This document shows, piece after piece, positions 31,064 through 38,798 of a stretch of DNA of 45,307 nucleotides (within the stretch, counting starts at the first letter, position 1; each line of letters opens with the position of its first letter). The position numbers were made by a program, and so were the translations under genes. The stretch covers positions 1 through 45,307 of the forward strand of contig VGZQ01000016.1 in assembly GCA_016872535.1 (NCBI GenBank). The letters run 5' to 3'. The stretch is from Rhodospirillales bacterium (GTDB lineage: Bacteria > Pseudomonadota > Alphaproteobacteria > Rhodospirillales > 2-12-FULL-67-15). The notes below the pieces were generated by a model. It was not told where the DNA came from and made no database searches. It worked only from the letters and a program-made list of their open reading frames with translations.

Positions 31064-31846
31064 TCAGAAACCGAAGACCTGGACGCCATTGGCCCGCGTG
31101 GTGGCGTTGCTCCAGTAGAAGGCGTCGTAGTTGGGGACGAGCAGGCCGGCGAGTTCTTGAGGATCGGAAGACAAAGCGAGGAAACGCCCGAGCCGGATGG
31201 CGATCTGTCGGAGGGCGTCGAGATGGCGGCGGACGTCGTCGCCCGACATCTCGTAGACGGCGACCGCCCGGCCATCCGCTTTACCCACCGTTGGCTTCAC
31301 GTAGGCGAAGCGCATGCCGTAGTTGCCATGCGCGCTGGCGTAGACGGCGCCCTGGCGGCCGTGGGAATCCGAGATGGCCGACGGCAGGCGCTCGGCGGTC
31401 TTGAGATCGACCACCAGCCCGTGCTGGTCGAAGCGCCAGTCGATGTAGCCGATGATGGGAACGGGCACGCCGTCGAGGGCGACCGAGACCTTCTCCTGGT
31501 AGGCGGTGGGAACGCCGTACTGGCGGAGCTCCTTGAGGCCGTGCTCGACATAGCCGGGAAGGTTCTTGCGCTCGGACTCGCGGCGCTCGTCGGGATTGAG
31601 GGCCATCTCGCGATCGAAGGCGGCCTCGGCCGCCATGACGCATTCGGCCACCGGCAGGGTCGGCTCCAGGAGTCCTAAGTGGATGCCGTGCTCGACGGCC
31701 TTGCCGCGGGCCGCGTTGGCGCTGGTGGGCGAACGGCGGCCCAGGAGCCGTTCCATGACCCACAGCGCCGGTTCGGCGGCCCAGAGATTGAGGGAGGACG
31801 GCGAGAGGTGCTCGATGCCGTGGCGTTCGAAGGGATCGTGAGACAT
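31064..31846 (-). CDS. PD-(D/E)XK exonuclease (RecB/Cas4-like)
   Basis: 260 residues from the ATG at 31846, chosen because GGAG lies 6 bases upstream; the ATG at 31858 has none. The N-terminal LSPSSLNLWAAEPALWVMER is a classic opening of this family. The His motif is in KAVEHGIHLGL, and the active-site acids and Lys lie in GYIDWRFDQHGLVVDLKTAE (Asp...DLK). A C-terminal Tyr-containing region follows (GRQGAVYASAHGNYGMRFAY). Such phage nucleases work with SSB/annealing proteins in recombination. Confidence 0.87.
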   Translation of the reverse strand: MSHDPFERHGIEHLSPSSLNLWAAEPALWVMERLLGRRSPTSANAARGKAVEHGIHLGLLEPTLPVAECVMAAEAAFDREMALNPDERRESERKNLPGYVEHGLKELRQYGVPTAYQEKVSVALDGVPVPIIGYIDWRFDQHGLVVDLKTAERLPSAISDSHGRQGAVYASAHGNYGMRFAYVKPTVGKADGRAVAVYEMSGDDVRRHLDALRQIAIRLGRFLALSSDPQELAGLLVPNYDAFYWSNATTRANGVQVFGF

Positions 31847-31857
31847 GAAGGGCTCCA

Positions 31858-32223
31858 TCAGCGGTTCGGGGACAGGGCGGCAAAACGGAATCGCGGCGCC
31901 GGCTTGATCGCCAGGTAGGCGATGCGGCCGTCGTCGAGGCGGCGCTGGGCCAGCAGAAGCCGGCCCCGGTCGGCGAGCTTCATCGCCCGGTCGGCGACCC
32001 GGCCGAGCTCCTCGCGGACCGCCGGCCCGAGCGAAGACCAGCCGCGAGCGCGGTCGAGCGCGAGATGACCCGCGTGATAGGCGAGCCGCTCGCCCGGCCG
32101 GGCCACTTCGAGCCAGGTCAGAAGGGCGGACTCGCCGGCGAGAAGTTCCGGCGCCGCCGGTTCGTCCGCGGGCGACCGGGAACGTCCGCGCGGAATGAAA
32201 TGAAGAGAGCCGGCCGCGATCAT
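31858..32223 (-). CDS. Hypothetical early phage protein
   Basis: 121 residues from the ATG at 32223, overlapping the HTH gene stop (ATGA). The sequence MIAAGSLHFIPRGRSRSPAD, then LLAGESALLTWLEVARPGER and LAYHAGHLALDRA, has a helical middle and ends IAYLAIKPAPRFRFAALSPN. The middle is similar to small alphaproteobacterial phage proteins with a winged-helix look, but I cannot name a family. It shares 3 bases with the stop/start region of the next gene, if the upstream ATG there is used. Confidence 0.68.
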   Translation of the reverse strand: MIAAGSLHFIPRGRSRSPADEPAAPELLAGESALLTWLEVARPGERLAYHAGHLALDRARGWSSLGPAVREELGRVADRAMKLADRGRLLLAQRRLDDGRIAYLAIKPAPRFRFAALSPNR

Positions 32224-32438
32224 CGGACGGCCTCCGCGGTGGGCACAGGCTCGCCGCCCGCGTTCAGACGAAGCCGGCCGGCCTCGTAGGCGTCGATGTC
32301 CTCGGCGCGGTAGAGCACCCGGCCGCCGACCTTGAGATAGCGGGGCCCCCGGCCCTGCCAGCGCCAGCGCTCCAGCGTCCGATGCGAGAGGTGCCAGCGC
32401 TGGGCGAGTTCGAACTGGTTGAGAAAAGGAGACGGCAT
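32220..32438 (-). CDS. AlpA/MerR-like helix-turn-helix DNA-binding protein
   Basis: 72 residues, the size of excisionase or AlpA regulators. LNQFELAQRWHLSHRTLERW then GRGPRYLKVGGRVLYRAEDI and DAYEAGRLR is the standard helix-turn-helix_17/AlpA pattern. It is the first gene of the main early block, next to a repeat-bearing upstream region. It may act as a directionality factor for the recombinase or as an early activator. I cannot decide between these. Confidence 0.85.
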   Translation of the reverse strand: MPSPFLNQFELAQRWHLSHRTLERWRWQGRGPRYLKVGGRVLYRAEDIDAYEAGRLRLNAGGEPVPTAEAVR

Positions 32439-32503
32439 GACGGTCGGTTCCCTGCGGTCGATGTTTCGCCGGAGAGGATGCCAAGGCCGGATTCGGACGT
32501 CGT

Positions 32504-32575
32504 GGGGATCACAAGGGGATGATCGGGGGATGGAACCCGCTCATCGGGGGACGAGGCGGGGGATCGCCAGGGGGA
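32504..32575. repeat. Six helically phased GGGGA boxes upstream of the early operon
   Basis: GGGGA on the plus strand starts at 32504, 32515, 32526, 32547, 32559 and 32571. The spacings of 11, 11, 21, 12 and 12 are close to whole turns of the helix. They lie 66-137 bases upstream of the HTH gene's start. In this gap (32439-32629) I see no gene. This looks like an array for a protein that binds one face of DNA. Confidence 0.55.
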
Positions 32576-32629
32576 CGAAGAAGATGACGATGAATAAGCG
32601 GGACCGCGGATCGAAGCGGCGGACCCGTC

Positions 32630-33319
32630 TCAGGGCATCGGCAGATTGAGGCGATAGCGTCCCTTGCGATCGGAGAGGATCAGCGATCGCCAGTTCTTCT
32701 GGGTCTTGAACAGGTCGGCCATGCGCGAGCAGGAGGAGCCGGCCTCGCCCAGCACCTCCTTGCCGTGCCGCCAGGGGATTCGGCTCTTGGCGGCCTCGTG
32801 GAGCGCGCGAACCACCTTGGCCTGACAGGCGCCGAGGTGGAACGTACGGTCCTGGATGTGAACCTCCGAGTAGTCGTCCCGATGCTCGAAGGCGGGCTTC
32901 CCCCCGGCCCCGGCGCGCGTGCCGATGGGGTGCTCCCGCTCCACGCGGTCCCGCTCCTCCCGCCGGACCACCAGATCCTCGACGCGGACGCGGATGGTAT
33001 TAACCGGCTCCATGATCCAGAGATATTCCCCCTCGGGGGCAGCGAAGTTCTCGACCGTTCCGTGGCCGTCCCGGAGCAGGCGATGGGCAACGACCGGGGT
33101 CAGATCGAGAAGGCCGGAGATCGGCCGCCGCTCCAGCGGCATGGGGAAGGGCCCCTCGGCCGCATCCTCGTAGCAGCCCCGCTCGACCGGGAGGCTCCAG
33201 ACGCGGACGGAAACCTTGAGAATCCCGTTTTCGATCAGATAAACGAGATCGCGCCGGGGCAGGCCCCAGCGCTCCTCGATCTCCTCCAGCCCAAAATAAG
33301 CCTTCTCCGTCAAGCCCAT
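32630..33319 (-). CDS. Hypothetical early protein divergent from the repressor
   Basis: 229 residues from the ATG at 33319; the frame extends 24 bases upstream. The N-terminal GLTEKAYFGLEEIEERWGLP with RRDLVYLIENGILKVSVRVW looks like a helix-turn-helix plus strand, while the C-terminal 90 residues (VHIQDRTFHLGACQAKVVRA, HEAAKSRIPWRHGKEVLGEA) look winged-helix and end RSLILSDRKGRYRLNLP. I know no name for it. Its position, divergent from CI across a 121-base operator region, is that of a cro-like or early regulatory gene. Confidence 0.75.
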   Translation of the reverse strand: MGLTEKAYFGLEEIEERWGLPRRDLVYLIENGILKVSVRVWSLPVERGCYEDAAEGPFPMPLERRPISGLLDLTPVVAHRLLRDGHGTVENFAAPEGEYLWIMEPVNTIRVRVEDLVVRREERDRVEREHPIGTRAGAGGKPAFEHRDDYSEVHIQDRTFHLGACQAKVVRALHEAAKSRIPWRHGKEVLGEAGSSCSRMADLFKTQKNWRSLILSDRKGRYRLNLPMP

Positions 33320-33388
33320 GGTTCCGCTCCGCGCCCGAGGCAAAGCCCCTAATCCTTACGGACTTGACGTGGACGAATCAATCCTTTT

Positions 33389-33424
33389 TAATCCACATAT
33401 TCCACGTTATCCACTAAATCCACA
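33389..33424. repeat. Four contiguous 9-mer TCCAC repeats in the repressor/early operator region
   Basis: TCCAC starts at 33392, 33401, 33410 and 33419, exactly nine bases apart. The four 9-mers TAATCCACA, TATTCCACG, TTATCCACT and AAATCCACA abut each other. Two of them are one base away from the DnaA box TTATCCACA. They end 16 bases before the repressor ATG at 33441, in the divergent region 33320-33440. They may be repressor operators, DnaA sites, or both. Confidence 0.65.
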
Positions 33425-33440
33425 GGCAGGACTTGCCGCC

Positions 33441-34115
33441 ATGCGCCACTCCCTCGCCGACCGACTCCGCGCCCGGTCTCGGCAGCTCGGGCTCAACGCC
33501 CGCCAGGTGGCCGAGATCGCGGGCGTCAACCGCTCCTTCGTCTACGACATGATGCGCGGCAAATCGGAGAGCCCGAACCTGGGCAATCTGGAAAAGGTCG
33601 CGGCCGCCCTCAAGGCGGATCGCGACTGGCTGCTGCACGGCCTGGGCTCCGTCGAGGGCGAATCCCCGATCATCGACAACATCGCGCCCGAGGAGATGTT
33701 CGTCGCCATCCCCTCCGTCCGCGTCGTCGCCGCCATGGGCGGCGGTCGGCTGGTCGAGGACTCGCCCGAGAACGGCAAGCCGTACCACTTCCAGAGAGCC
33801 TGGATCCGCGACGAGCTGAAGGCCGATCCTGCCCAGCTCCGCATCATGCACGTCGAGGGGGACAGCATGCTGCCCACCCTTCAGGATGGCGACATCATCC
33901 TGGTCGACCTGTCCCGCGCGTCGCCGACGCCGCCCGGAGTGTTCGTGCTGTTCGACGGCATGGGACTGGTGGCCAAAAGGCTCGAGTTCGTCCCCGTCGG
34001 CGATCCGCCACGGGTGCGGATCGTCTCCGACAATCCCCTCTACACCGCCTACGAGCGGATGGCCGACGAGATCAATATCGTCGGCCGCATCCGCTGGTTT
34101 GCCCGGGAAATCTGA
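33441..34115 (+). CDS. CI-like repressor: XRE helix-turn-helix plus S24 peptidase domain
   Basis: 224 residues from the ATG at 33441. Residues 5-65 are an XRE-type helix-turn-helix (LNARQVAEIAGVNRSFVYDM, MRGKSESPNLGNLEKVAAAL). The C-terminal S24/LexA-like domain has MHVEGDSMLPTL with S142 and GMGLVAKRLEF with K179 as the Ser-Lys pair. The expected cleavage region reads VRVVAAMGGGRL and lacks a clear Ala-Gly dipeptide, so RecA-induced self-cleavage may be absent or may use another bond. It should keep the prophage silent by binding the adjacent repeats, and is divergent from the early operon. Confidence 0.9.
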   Translation: MRHSLADRLRARSRQLGLNARQVAEIAGVNRSFVYDMMRGKSESPNLGNLEKVAAALKADRDWLLHGLGSVEGESPIIDNIAPEEMFVAIPSVRVVAAMGGGRLVEDSPENGKPYHFQRAWIRDELKADPAQLRIMHVEGDSMLPTLQDGDIILVDLSRASPTPPGVFVLFDGMGLVAKRLEFVPVGDPPRVRIVSDNPLYTAYERMADEINIVGRIRWFAREI

Positions 34116-34118
34116 ACC

Positions 34119-34379
34119 ATGCGCAGCATGGCGCGGCTCCATCGGGAGATGCCCTGGCTGCAGCCGGCCAAATGGATCGGCACCGGTGCCGGCGTCACGG
34201 GCGCCGTTCTGGTCGCGCTCAACATGGGCGTCACGGGATACGGGTTCATGCTGTTCCTGGTCTCGTCGCTGCTGTGGTGCGCGGCCGGATTCGCGCAGCG
34301 GGAGTCCAGCCTCGTCGTGCTGCAGGGCGCGTTCACGGCGATCAACGTGCTCGGCATCTACAGGTGGTTGGGGACCTGA
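34119..34379 (+). CDS. Small inner-membrane protein
   Basis: 86 residues beginning 3 bases after the repressor stop. Two to three hydrophobic segments are visible: IGTGAGVTGAVLVALNMGV, YGFMLFLVSSLLWCAAGFA and VVLQGAFTAINVLGIYRWL. Similar small membrane proteins occur widely in alphaproteobacteria, without a function I can state. Co-transcription with the repressor suggests lysogenic expression, possibly superinfection exclusion, but this is speculation. Confidence 0.75.
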   Translation: MRSMARLHREMPWLQPAKWIGTGAGVTGAVLVALNMGVTGYGFMLFLVSSLLWCAAGFAQRESSLVVLQGAFTAINVLGIYRWLGT

Positions 34380-34551
34380 GGAGCGGCTCGCGGAGAACAC
34401 CGCCAGGCGCTCTCTGTCTCCGACAAGATGCGATGCATTTCGCTCTGGCACTTTTGTTTACGCGCAATCGCGACAAGGACTGGCCTTTACTTCCGTTGCC
34501 CCGCCGCGGCGCCTACCGTCCGTGCGAACGCATCGATCCCGGACGGCCGCC
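34380..34551. other. Short region without a supported gene
   Basis: 172 bases between the membrane protein and the integration gene set. No frame here looks like a real gene. A promoter for the integration genes is expected, but I see no clear -35/-10 pair. Confidence 0.5.
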
Positions 34552-34779
34552 ATGCCCCATCATCTCTTCGGACCCAATGCCATTGCCCCGGCGCGGATGT
34601 CATCCGCCGAGCGAATTGGGGAACTCTGCGGAATTCTCGGGCGCGGCCTCGTCCGGCTCAAAGCCCGCCGACAGTCAAGGCAAGTAACCGGCCACTGCGG
34701 AGAGAGTTGTCTCGACTTCCCCGCCCGTCAGAGCAGTCATGCAACCGTCGCCAATCCGACGGACGAAGCCACGCCATGA
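34552..34779 (+). CDS. Small protein of the recombinase operon
   Basis: 75 residues from the ATG at 34552, with an in-frame ATG at 34597 as an alternative. The core SSAERIGELCGILGRGLVRL, KARRQSRQVTGHCGESCLDF and PARQSSHA is a pattern I recognise from small proteins encoded just before DUF2924 and serine recombinase genes in alphaproteobacterial prophages. It overlaps the DUF2924 start (ATGA at 34776-34779), which supports it. Function unknown; probably related to recombination. Confidence 0.72.
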   Translation: MPHHLFGPNAIAPARMSSAERIGELCGILGRGLVRLKARRQSRQVTGHCGESCLDFPARQSSHATVANPTDEATP

Positions 34780-35222
34780 CCGAAACCATCATCGCCCGAA
34801 TCGCGGCCCTGAAGACGACGCCGACGACGGATCTCAAGAAGCAGTGGCGCGATCTTTTCGAGACGGAGCCGCCGCCCTACAACCGCCGTTTCCTTGAAAG
34901 CCGGCTCGCCTACCGCATCCAGGAACTCGCCTACGGTGGGCTGAAGCCCGAGACAATCGAACGTCTCGACGCGCTGGCCGAGCAGCTCAACGAGGGCAAA
35001 ACCGTGCAGTGTCGGATTCGCACGGACAACAAGCCGATTGCTGGCACGCGATTGATTCGGGAATGGCAAGGCGTCGAGCACACCGTCACGGTCATGCAGG
35101 AAGGCTACGAATGGCAGGGGCGGCCCTATAAGTCGATCTCATCCATCGCTCGGGCCATCACTGGGACGCGGTGGAATGGTTGGGTGTTCTTCGGCCTCAA
35201 AAACACTCGGAAACGTCCATGA
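34776..35222 (+). CDS. DUF2924-family protein of the recombinase operon
   Basis: 148 residues. TTDLKKQWRDLFETEPPPYN, RRFLESRLAYRIQELAYGGL, then GTRLIREWQGVEHTVTVMQE and GYEWQGRPYKSISSIARAIT, GTRWNGWVFFGL match DUF2924. The C-terminal half resembles a small DNA-binding RAMA/SAND-like fold (EWQGRPYKSLSAIA... type). DUF2924 genes nearly always precede large serine recombinases in these prophages. It overlaps both neighbours by four bases (ATGA). A role as a recombination accessory or directionality factor is inferred. Confidence 0.85.
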   Translation: MTETIIARIAALKTTPTTDLKKQWRDLFETEPPPYNRRFLESRLAYRIQELAYGGLKPETIERLDALAEQLNEGKTVQCRIRTDNKPIAGTRLIREWQGVEHTVTVMQEGYEWQGRPYKSISSIARAITGTRWNGWVFFGLKNTRKRP

Positions 35223-36550
35223 AAAAGCCACTCGACCCACCGAAAACCGTCCGGAAGCTTCGTTGCGCGGTCTATACGCGGAAGTCGACCGAGGAAGGGT
35301 TGGAGATGGAGTTCAACAGTCTCGACGCCCAGCGCGAGGCCTGCGAGGCCTATATCGCGAGCCAGAAGCCCGAAGGCTGGGTGCGGTTGGCGGATCGGTA
35401 CGATGACGGAGGGTTCTCCGGCGGCACGCTGGAGCGTCCCGCGCTGAAACGCCTACTGGCCGACATCGAGGAGGGCTTGGTCGATGTGGTCGTCGTCTAC
35501 AAGATCGACCGGCTCAGCCGCTCGCTCATGGATTTCTCCAAGCTGGTCGAGGTGTTCGACCGGCGGGGCGTGACCTTCGTCAGCGTCACGCAGTCCTTCA
35601 ATACGACGACGTCCATGGGGCGGCTCACGCTCAATATCCTGCTTTCCTTTGCCCAATTCGAGCGCGAGGTGATCGGCGAACGAATCCGTGACAAGTTCGC
35701 GGCCAGCCGCAGGAAGGGCATGTGGATGGGAGGTCACCCACCGCTCGGGTACGAAGTGAAAGATCGTAAGCTTGTCGTAAATGAGACCGAGGCAGCTACC
35801 GTGCGCGCGATTTTCGAACGGTTCGTCAAGATTGGTTCCGCTACCATTCTGGCGCGCACGCTTACCGAAGAAGGCATCACCAAGAGGAAGGGGTTGTCGA
35901 TCGACAAGGGCTTCCTCTACAGGCTACTTAGCAACCCGGTCTACATCGGCGAGGCGGTTCACAAGGGCACGGCCTATCCCGGCGAGCACGACGCCATCGT
36001 CGGCCGCGCCCTATGGGACAAGGTCCATGAGATACTCGGTGTGAGCCCGAGGTCGCGCGCCGCGCGTACGCGGGCCTCAACCCCTGCACTGCTCAAGGGG
36101 CTGCTGTTCGGTCCGGGCGGCGCGGCGTTCTCGCCGACGCACACCCGCAAGGGTGACAAGCTCTATCGCTATTATGCCAGCCAGTCAGTTCTGAAGCGTG
36201 GACCTAAGACTTGCCCGGTCGGGCGCGTGCCCGCCGCCGAGATCGAGGGCGCGGTGGTCGACCAGCTGCGCGGCCTGCTTCGCGCGCCGGAGGTGATCGT
36301 CGGCACATGGCGGTCGGCGCGGCCCGAGATCGACGGCCTGTCCGAGGCCGAAGTCAGGGAAGCCTTGGAAGGCCTCGACTCGCTTTGGGATGAACTGTTC
36401 CCGGCCGAGCAGGCGCGCATCGTCCAGCTTCTCGTCGAGCGCGTCGAGGTCGGCGTTGCCGGGCTCAAGGTCCGCCTGAGGGTGCAGGGTCTCGCCCGCA
36501 TGGTCCGAGACCTGGCGGGGATCGCGGCCGCTCCCCGGAGGGCGGCGTAA
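35219..36550 (+). CDS. Large serine recombinase (phage integrase)
   Basis: 443 residues from the ATG at 35219. The N-terminal resolvase domain has the catalytic Ser in VYTRKSTEEGLEMEFNSLDA and the motifs YDDGGFSGGTLERPAL and VVVYKIDRLSRSLMDF, then SFNTTTSMGRLTLNILLSFA and QFEREVIGERIRDK. The recombinase domain follows (GGHPPLGYEVKDRKLVVNE). A zinc-ribbon-like region is poorly formed here, since only one Cys is evident (KTCPVG). It integrates and excises the prophage by Ser-linked strand exchange. It overlaps DUF2924 and the following small gene. Confidence 0.94.
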   Translation: MKKPLDPPKTVRKLRCAVYTRKSTEEGLEMEFNSLDAQREACEAYIASQKPEGWVRLADRYDDGGFSGGTLERPALKRLLADIEEGLVDVVVVYKIDRLSRSLMDFSKLVEVFDRRGVTFVSVTQSFNTTTSMGRLTLNILLSFAQFEREVIGERIRDKFAASRRKGMWMGGHPPLGYEVKDRKLVVNETEAATVRAIFERFVKIGSATILARTLTEEGITKRKGLSIDKGFLYRLLSNPVYIGEAVHKGTAYPGEHDAIVGRALWDKVHEILGVSPRSRAARTRASTPALLKGLLFGPGGAAFSPTHTRKGDKLYRYYASQSVLKRGPKTCPVGRVPAAEIEGAVVDQLRGLLRAPEVIVGTWRSARPEIDGLSEAEVREALEGLDSLWDELFPAEQARIVQLLVERVEVGVAGLKVRLRVQGLARMVRDLAGIAAAPRRAA

Positions 36551-36942
36551 TGGAGTCGGTTCAGACTGTCACTATCGATGTCCCGTTCACCATCCGCAAA
36601 CGGGGCGGACGCAAGCAGGTCATCACCCCTGACGGCGCATCGCCCTGGGGTTCCCCGCGCGCCCGGATCGACAGCACCATGATCAAGGCCATAGCGCGCG
36701 GGTTCAGGTGGCGCAAGCTGCTGGAGACCGGGATCTACGGCACGGTCGAGGAGATTGCCAAGGCCGAGAAGATCAACCCGTCCTATGTCAGCCGAGTGCT
36801 CCGGATGACCCTGTTAGCGCCGGCCATCGTCGAGTCGATTCTGGATGGGCGACAGCCGGCGGAGATGACGCTGGCGGTGTTGATGAAACCGTTCCCGGTA
36901 GGGTGGCGGGAGCAGGTCGAGGCGGGATTCTGCCGGACATAG
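36550..36942 (+). CDS. Small helix-turn-helix protein downstream of the recombinase
   Basis: 130 residues, starting in a TAATG overlap with the recombinase stop. IKAIARGFRWRKLLETGIYG, TVEEIAKAEKINPSYVSRVL and RMTLLAPAIVESILDGRQP form a helix-turn-helix similar to that of KorB/ParB-type or sigma-like proteins. An N-terminal strand region reads TIDVPFTIRKRGGRKQVITP. This gene is a regular companion of alphaproteobacterial serine recombinases. It might assist recombination or regulate the operon. Confidence 0.8.
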   Translation: MESVQTVTIDVPFTIRKRGGRKQVITPDGASPWGSPRARIDSTMIKAIARGFRWRKLLETGIYGTVEEIAKAEKINPSYVSRVLRMTLLAPAIVESILDGRQPAEMTLAVLMKPFPVGWREQVEAGFCRT

Positions 36943-37079
36943 CCGCTCAACGCCGATGACCATGTTATCGCTGGTCCGAGTAAAGCGGGATAGTCGTTCA
37001 CGGAATACCCGGATATGCATTCGTGAGCGGTCGAAGTGATTTTTGGCGAGGACGAACCGACATCTGTCGTGAAATAGTG

Positions 37080-37487
37080 ATGCTCATGGATAGGCTCACT
37101 CCGGAACGTCGCTCCTGGCTGATGTCGCGGGTCAAGGGACGCAATACGACGCCGGAACTAATCGTGCGCAGCATGATCCACAAAATGGGCTATCGTTTTC
37201 GGCTTCATCGAAGGGATTTGCCGGGAAAACCCGATATCGTCTTCGGTCTCCGAAAGAAGGTCATATTCGTCCACGGGTGCTTCTGGCACGGCCACCGATG
37301 CCGGAAGGGACGGTTGCCAAAATCCAACGACGAATTCTGGCGAACGAAAATCGTTGCGAACCGGAAACGGGACCGGAAACACCTCCGGTCTCTCAATGCC
37401 TTCGGGTGGAAAGTTCTGGTGATATGGCAATGCGAACTGAAAGACCCGTCGGCGGTCTGTCGGCGAACCCTTGACTTTCTCCGCTAA
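37080..37487 (+). CDS. vsr: Very short patch repair endonuclease Vsr
   Basis: 135 residues from the ATG at 37080, with an alternative ATG at 37086. Motifs are RVKGRNTTPELIVRSMIHKM (E26), GYRFRLHRRDLPGKPDIVFG (D52) and VIFVHGCFWHGHRCRKG (H65 and H70), as in Vsr. A C-terminal VLVIWQCEL follows. Vsr nicks next to T:G mismatches that arise when 5-methylcytosine deaminates. It is encoded 57 bases before a C5 methyltransferase, the normal partner. Codon use here differs from the phage genes to the left, so acquisition with the R-M genes is likely. Confidence 0.95.
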   Translation: MLMDRLTPERRSWLMSRVKGRNTTPELIVRSMIHKMGYRFRLHRRDLPGKPDIVFGLRKKVIFVHGCFWHGHRCRKGRLPKSNDEFWRTKIVANRKRDRKHLRSLNAFGWKVLVIWQCELKDPSAVCRRTLDFLR

Positions 37488-37544
37488 CCGATCGATTCTC
37501 GATCGGTCGTTCTAATTTTGTTCTTACAAGGGGAGGCGTTCTAA

Positions 37545-38798
37545 ATGCGTCCGATCGGCATAGACCTATTTGCGGGAGCCGGAGGTCTGAGCCTGGGTTT
37601 CGAACAGGCGGGCTTCGATATCGCCGCCGCCGTCGAAATCGATCCGGTTCATTGCGCGACCCACGCATTCAATTTCCCGAACTGCGCCACCCTTTGTAGG
37701 GACGTTAGCAAGCTATCGGGCCGCGAAATCCTCAAGCGTGCCGACATCGGCAAACGCGAGGTCGATATCGTGTTCGGCGGAGCGCCCTGTCAAGGCTTTT
37801 CGATGATCGGGCAGCGCGCGTTCGACGATCCGCGCAATTCGCTCGTGCGTCACTATGTGCGCATCGTGCGCGAACTCGAACCAAAATATTTCGTATTCGA
37901 GAACGTGAGGGGGCTCACGCTCGGTCGCCACCGCCAATTTCTCGATGAGTTGGTAAAGCACCTCTCGAAAGATTACAGCGTACTGTTACCTTATCGCGTC
38001 TTGAACGCCGCCGATTACGGCGTCCCGCAAGACCGCCGACGCCTCTTTCTAGTCGGTGCTCGAAAGGGACTTCGACTTCCGGGCTACCCGGAGCCTTCGA
38101 AACGAGTGACCGTGGCCGAGGCCCTCGCCGATATTCCCGATGCCGAACAGTTTCCGAAATTGATCTACGAAGACGACGTTCGGGCCGACCTTCGGACGCC
38201 TTCGGCCTATGCGCGCGTCTTGCGCGAACTCGGTAACAAGTCGAGCCATTTCGGGTATCGCCGCCGATACGATCCTAACGTGTTGACGTCCAGCATGCGC
38301 GCGAACCACACGAAGCTTTCCCGACAACGATTTGCCGCGACCGAACAGGGTGGAACGGAGCCGACCAGCCGATTTCACAAGCTCGATCCTCATGGCGTTT
38401 GCAACACGCTGCGTGCAGGCACGAATACGGACCGGGGTGCGTTTACCTCGCCGCGTCCAATTCACTATTTGTACGCGAGGTGTATTACCGTACGCGAAGC
38501 GGCTCGCTTGCACTCGTATCCCGACTGGTTCCGGTTTCACGTCACCAAATGGCACGGGTTTCGCCAAATCGGCAATTCCGTGCCGCCGCTTCTCGCGCGG
38601 GCGGTCGCAGGAGAGATTGTCAAAGCTATGCGGCTTCGGCCGTCGCCGCCGCGCGAAATCGTCCAGTTGGGCGACGAAAAGCTTCTGAAGATGACATTGG
38701 CGGAAGCGGCCGCATATTACGGTGTTCCGAGCACGGTCATCGCTCGCCGCATCCGCCAGACGGATAAAGAGGAGGCCGATGAACGCCGTGCCGCCTAA
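37545..38798 (+). CDS. DNA (cytosine-5) methyltransferase
   Basis: 417 residues. Motif I is DLFAGAGGLSLGFEQAG (residues 7-23). The catalytic motif IV is GGAPCQGFSMIGQR with C82, motif VI is FENVRGL (118-124), and motif VIII-like is PQDRRRLFLVG. Motif X is FRQIGNSVPPLLA (339-351). The target-recognition region (about 180-285) is short. After motif X a 60-residue extension carries a helix-turn-helix-like MTLAEAAAYYGVPSTVIARR, which could serve autoregulation. GGGGAGG precedes the ATG. Flanking Vsr and a nuclease make it the modification half of a type II system. The recognition sequence cannot be read from sequence alone. Confidence 0.95.
   Translation: MRPIGIDLFAGAGGLSLGFEQAGFDIAAAVEIDPVHCATHAFNFPNCATLCRDVSKLSGREILKRADIGKREVDIVFGGAPCQGFSMIGQRAFDDPRNSLVRHYVRIVRELEPKYFVFENVRGLTLGRHRQFLDELVKHLSKDYSVLLPYRVLNAADYGVPQDRRRLFLVGARKGLRLPGYPEPSKRVTVAEALADIPDAEQFPKLIYEDDVRADLRTPSAYARVLRELGNKSSHFGYRRRYDPNVLTSSMRANHTKLSRQRFAATEQGGTEPTSRFHKLDPHGVCNTLRAGTNTDRGAFTSPRPIHYLYARCITVREAARLHSYPDWFRFHVTKWHGFRQIGNSVPPLLARAVAGEIVKAMRLRPSPPREIVQLGDEKLLKMTLAEAAAYYGVPSTVIARRIRQTDKEEADERRAA

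Noticed and set aside
34428-34775. Upstream extension of DUF2924 to 264 residues
   Set aside because: The extension is Arg/Ser/Pro-rich and overlaps a better-supported small gene in another frame that ends in an ATGA overlap with DUF2924.
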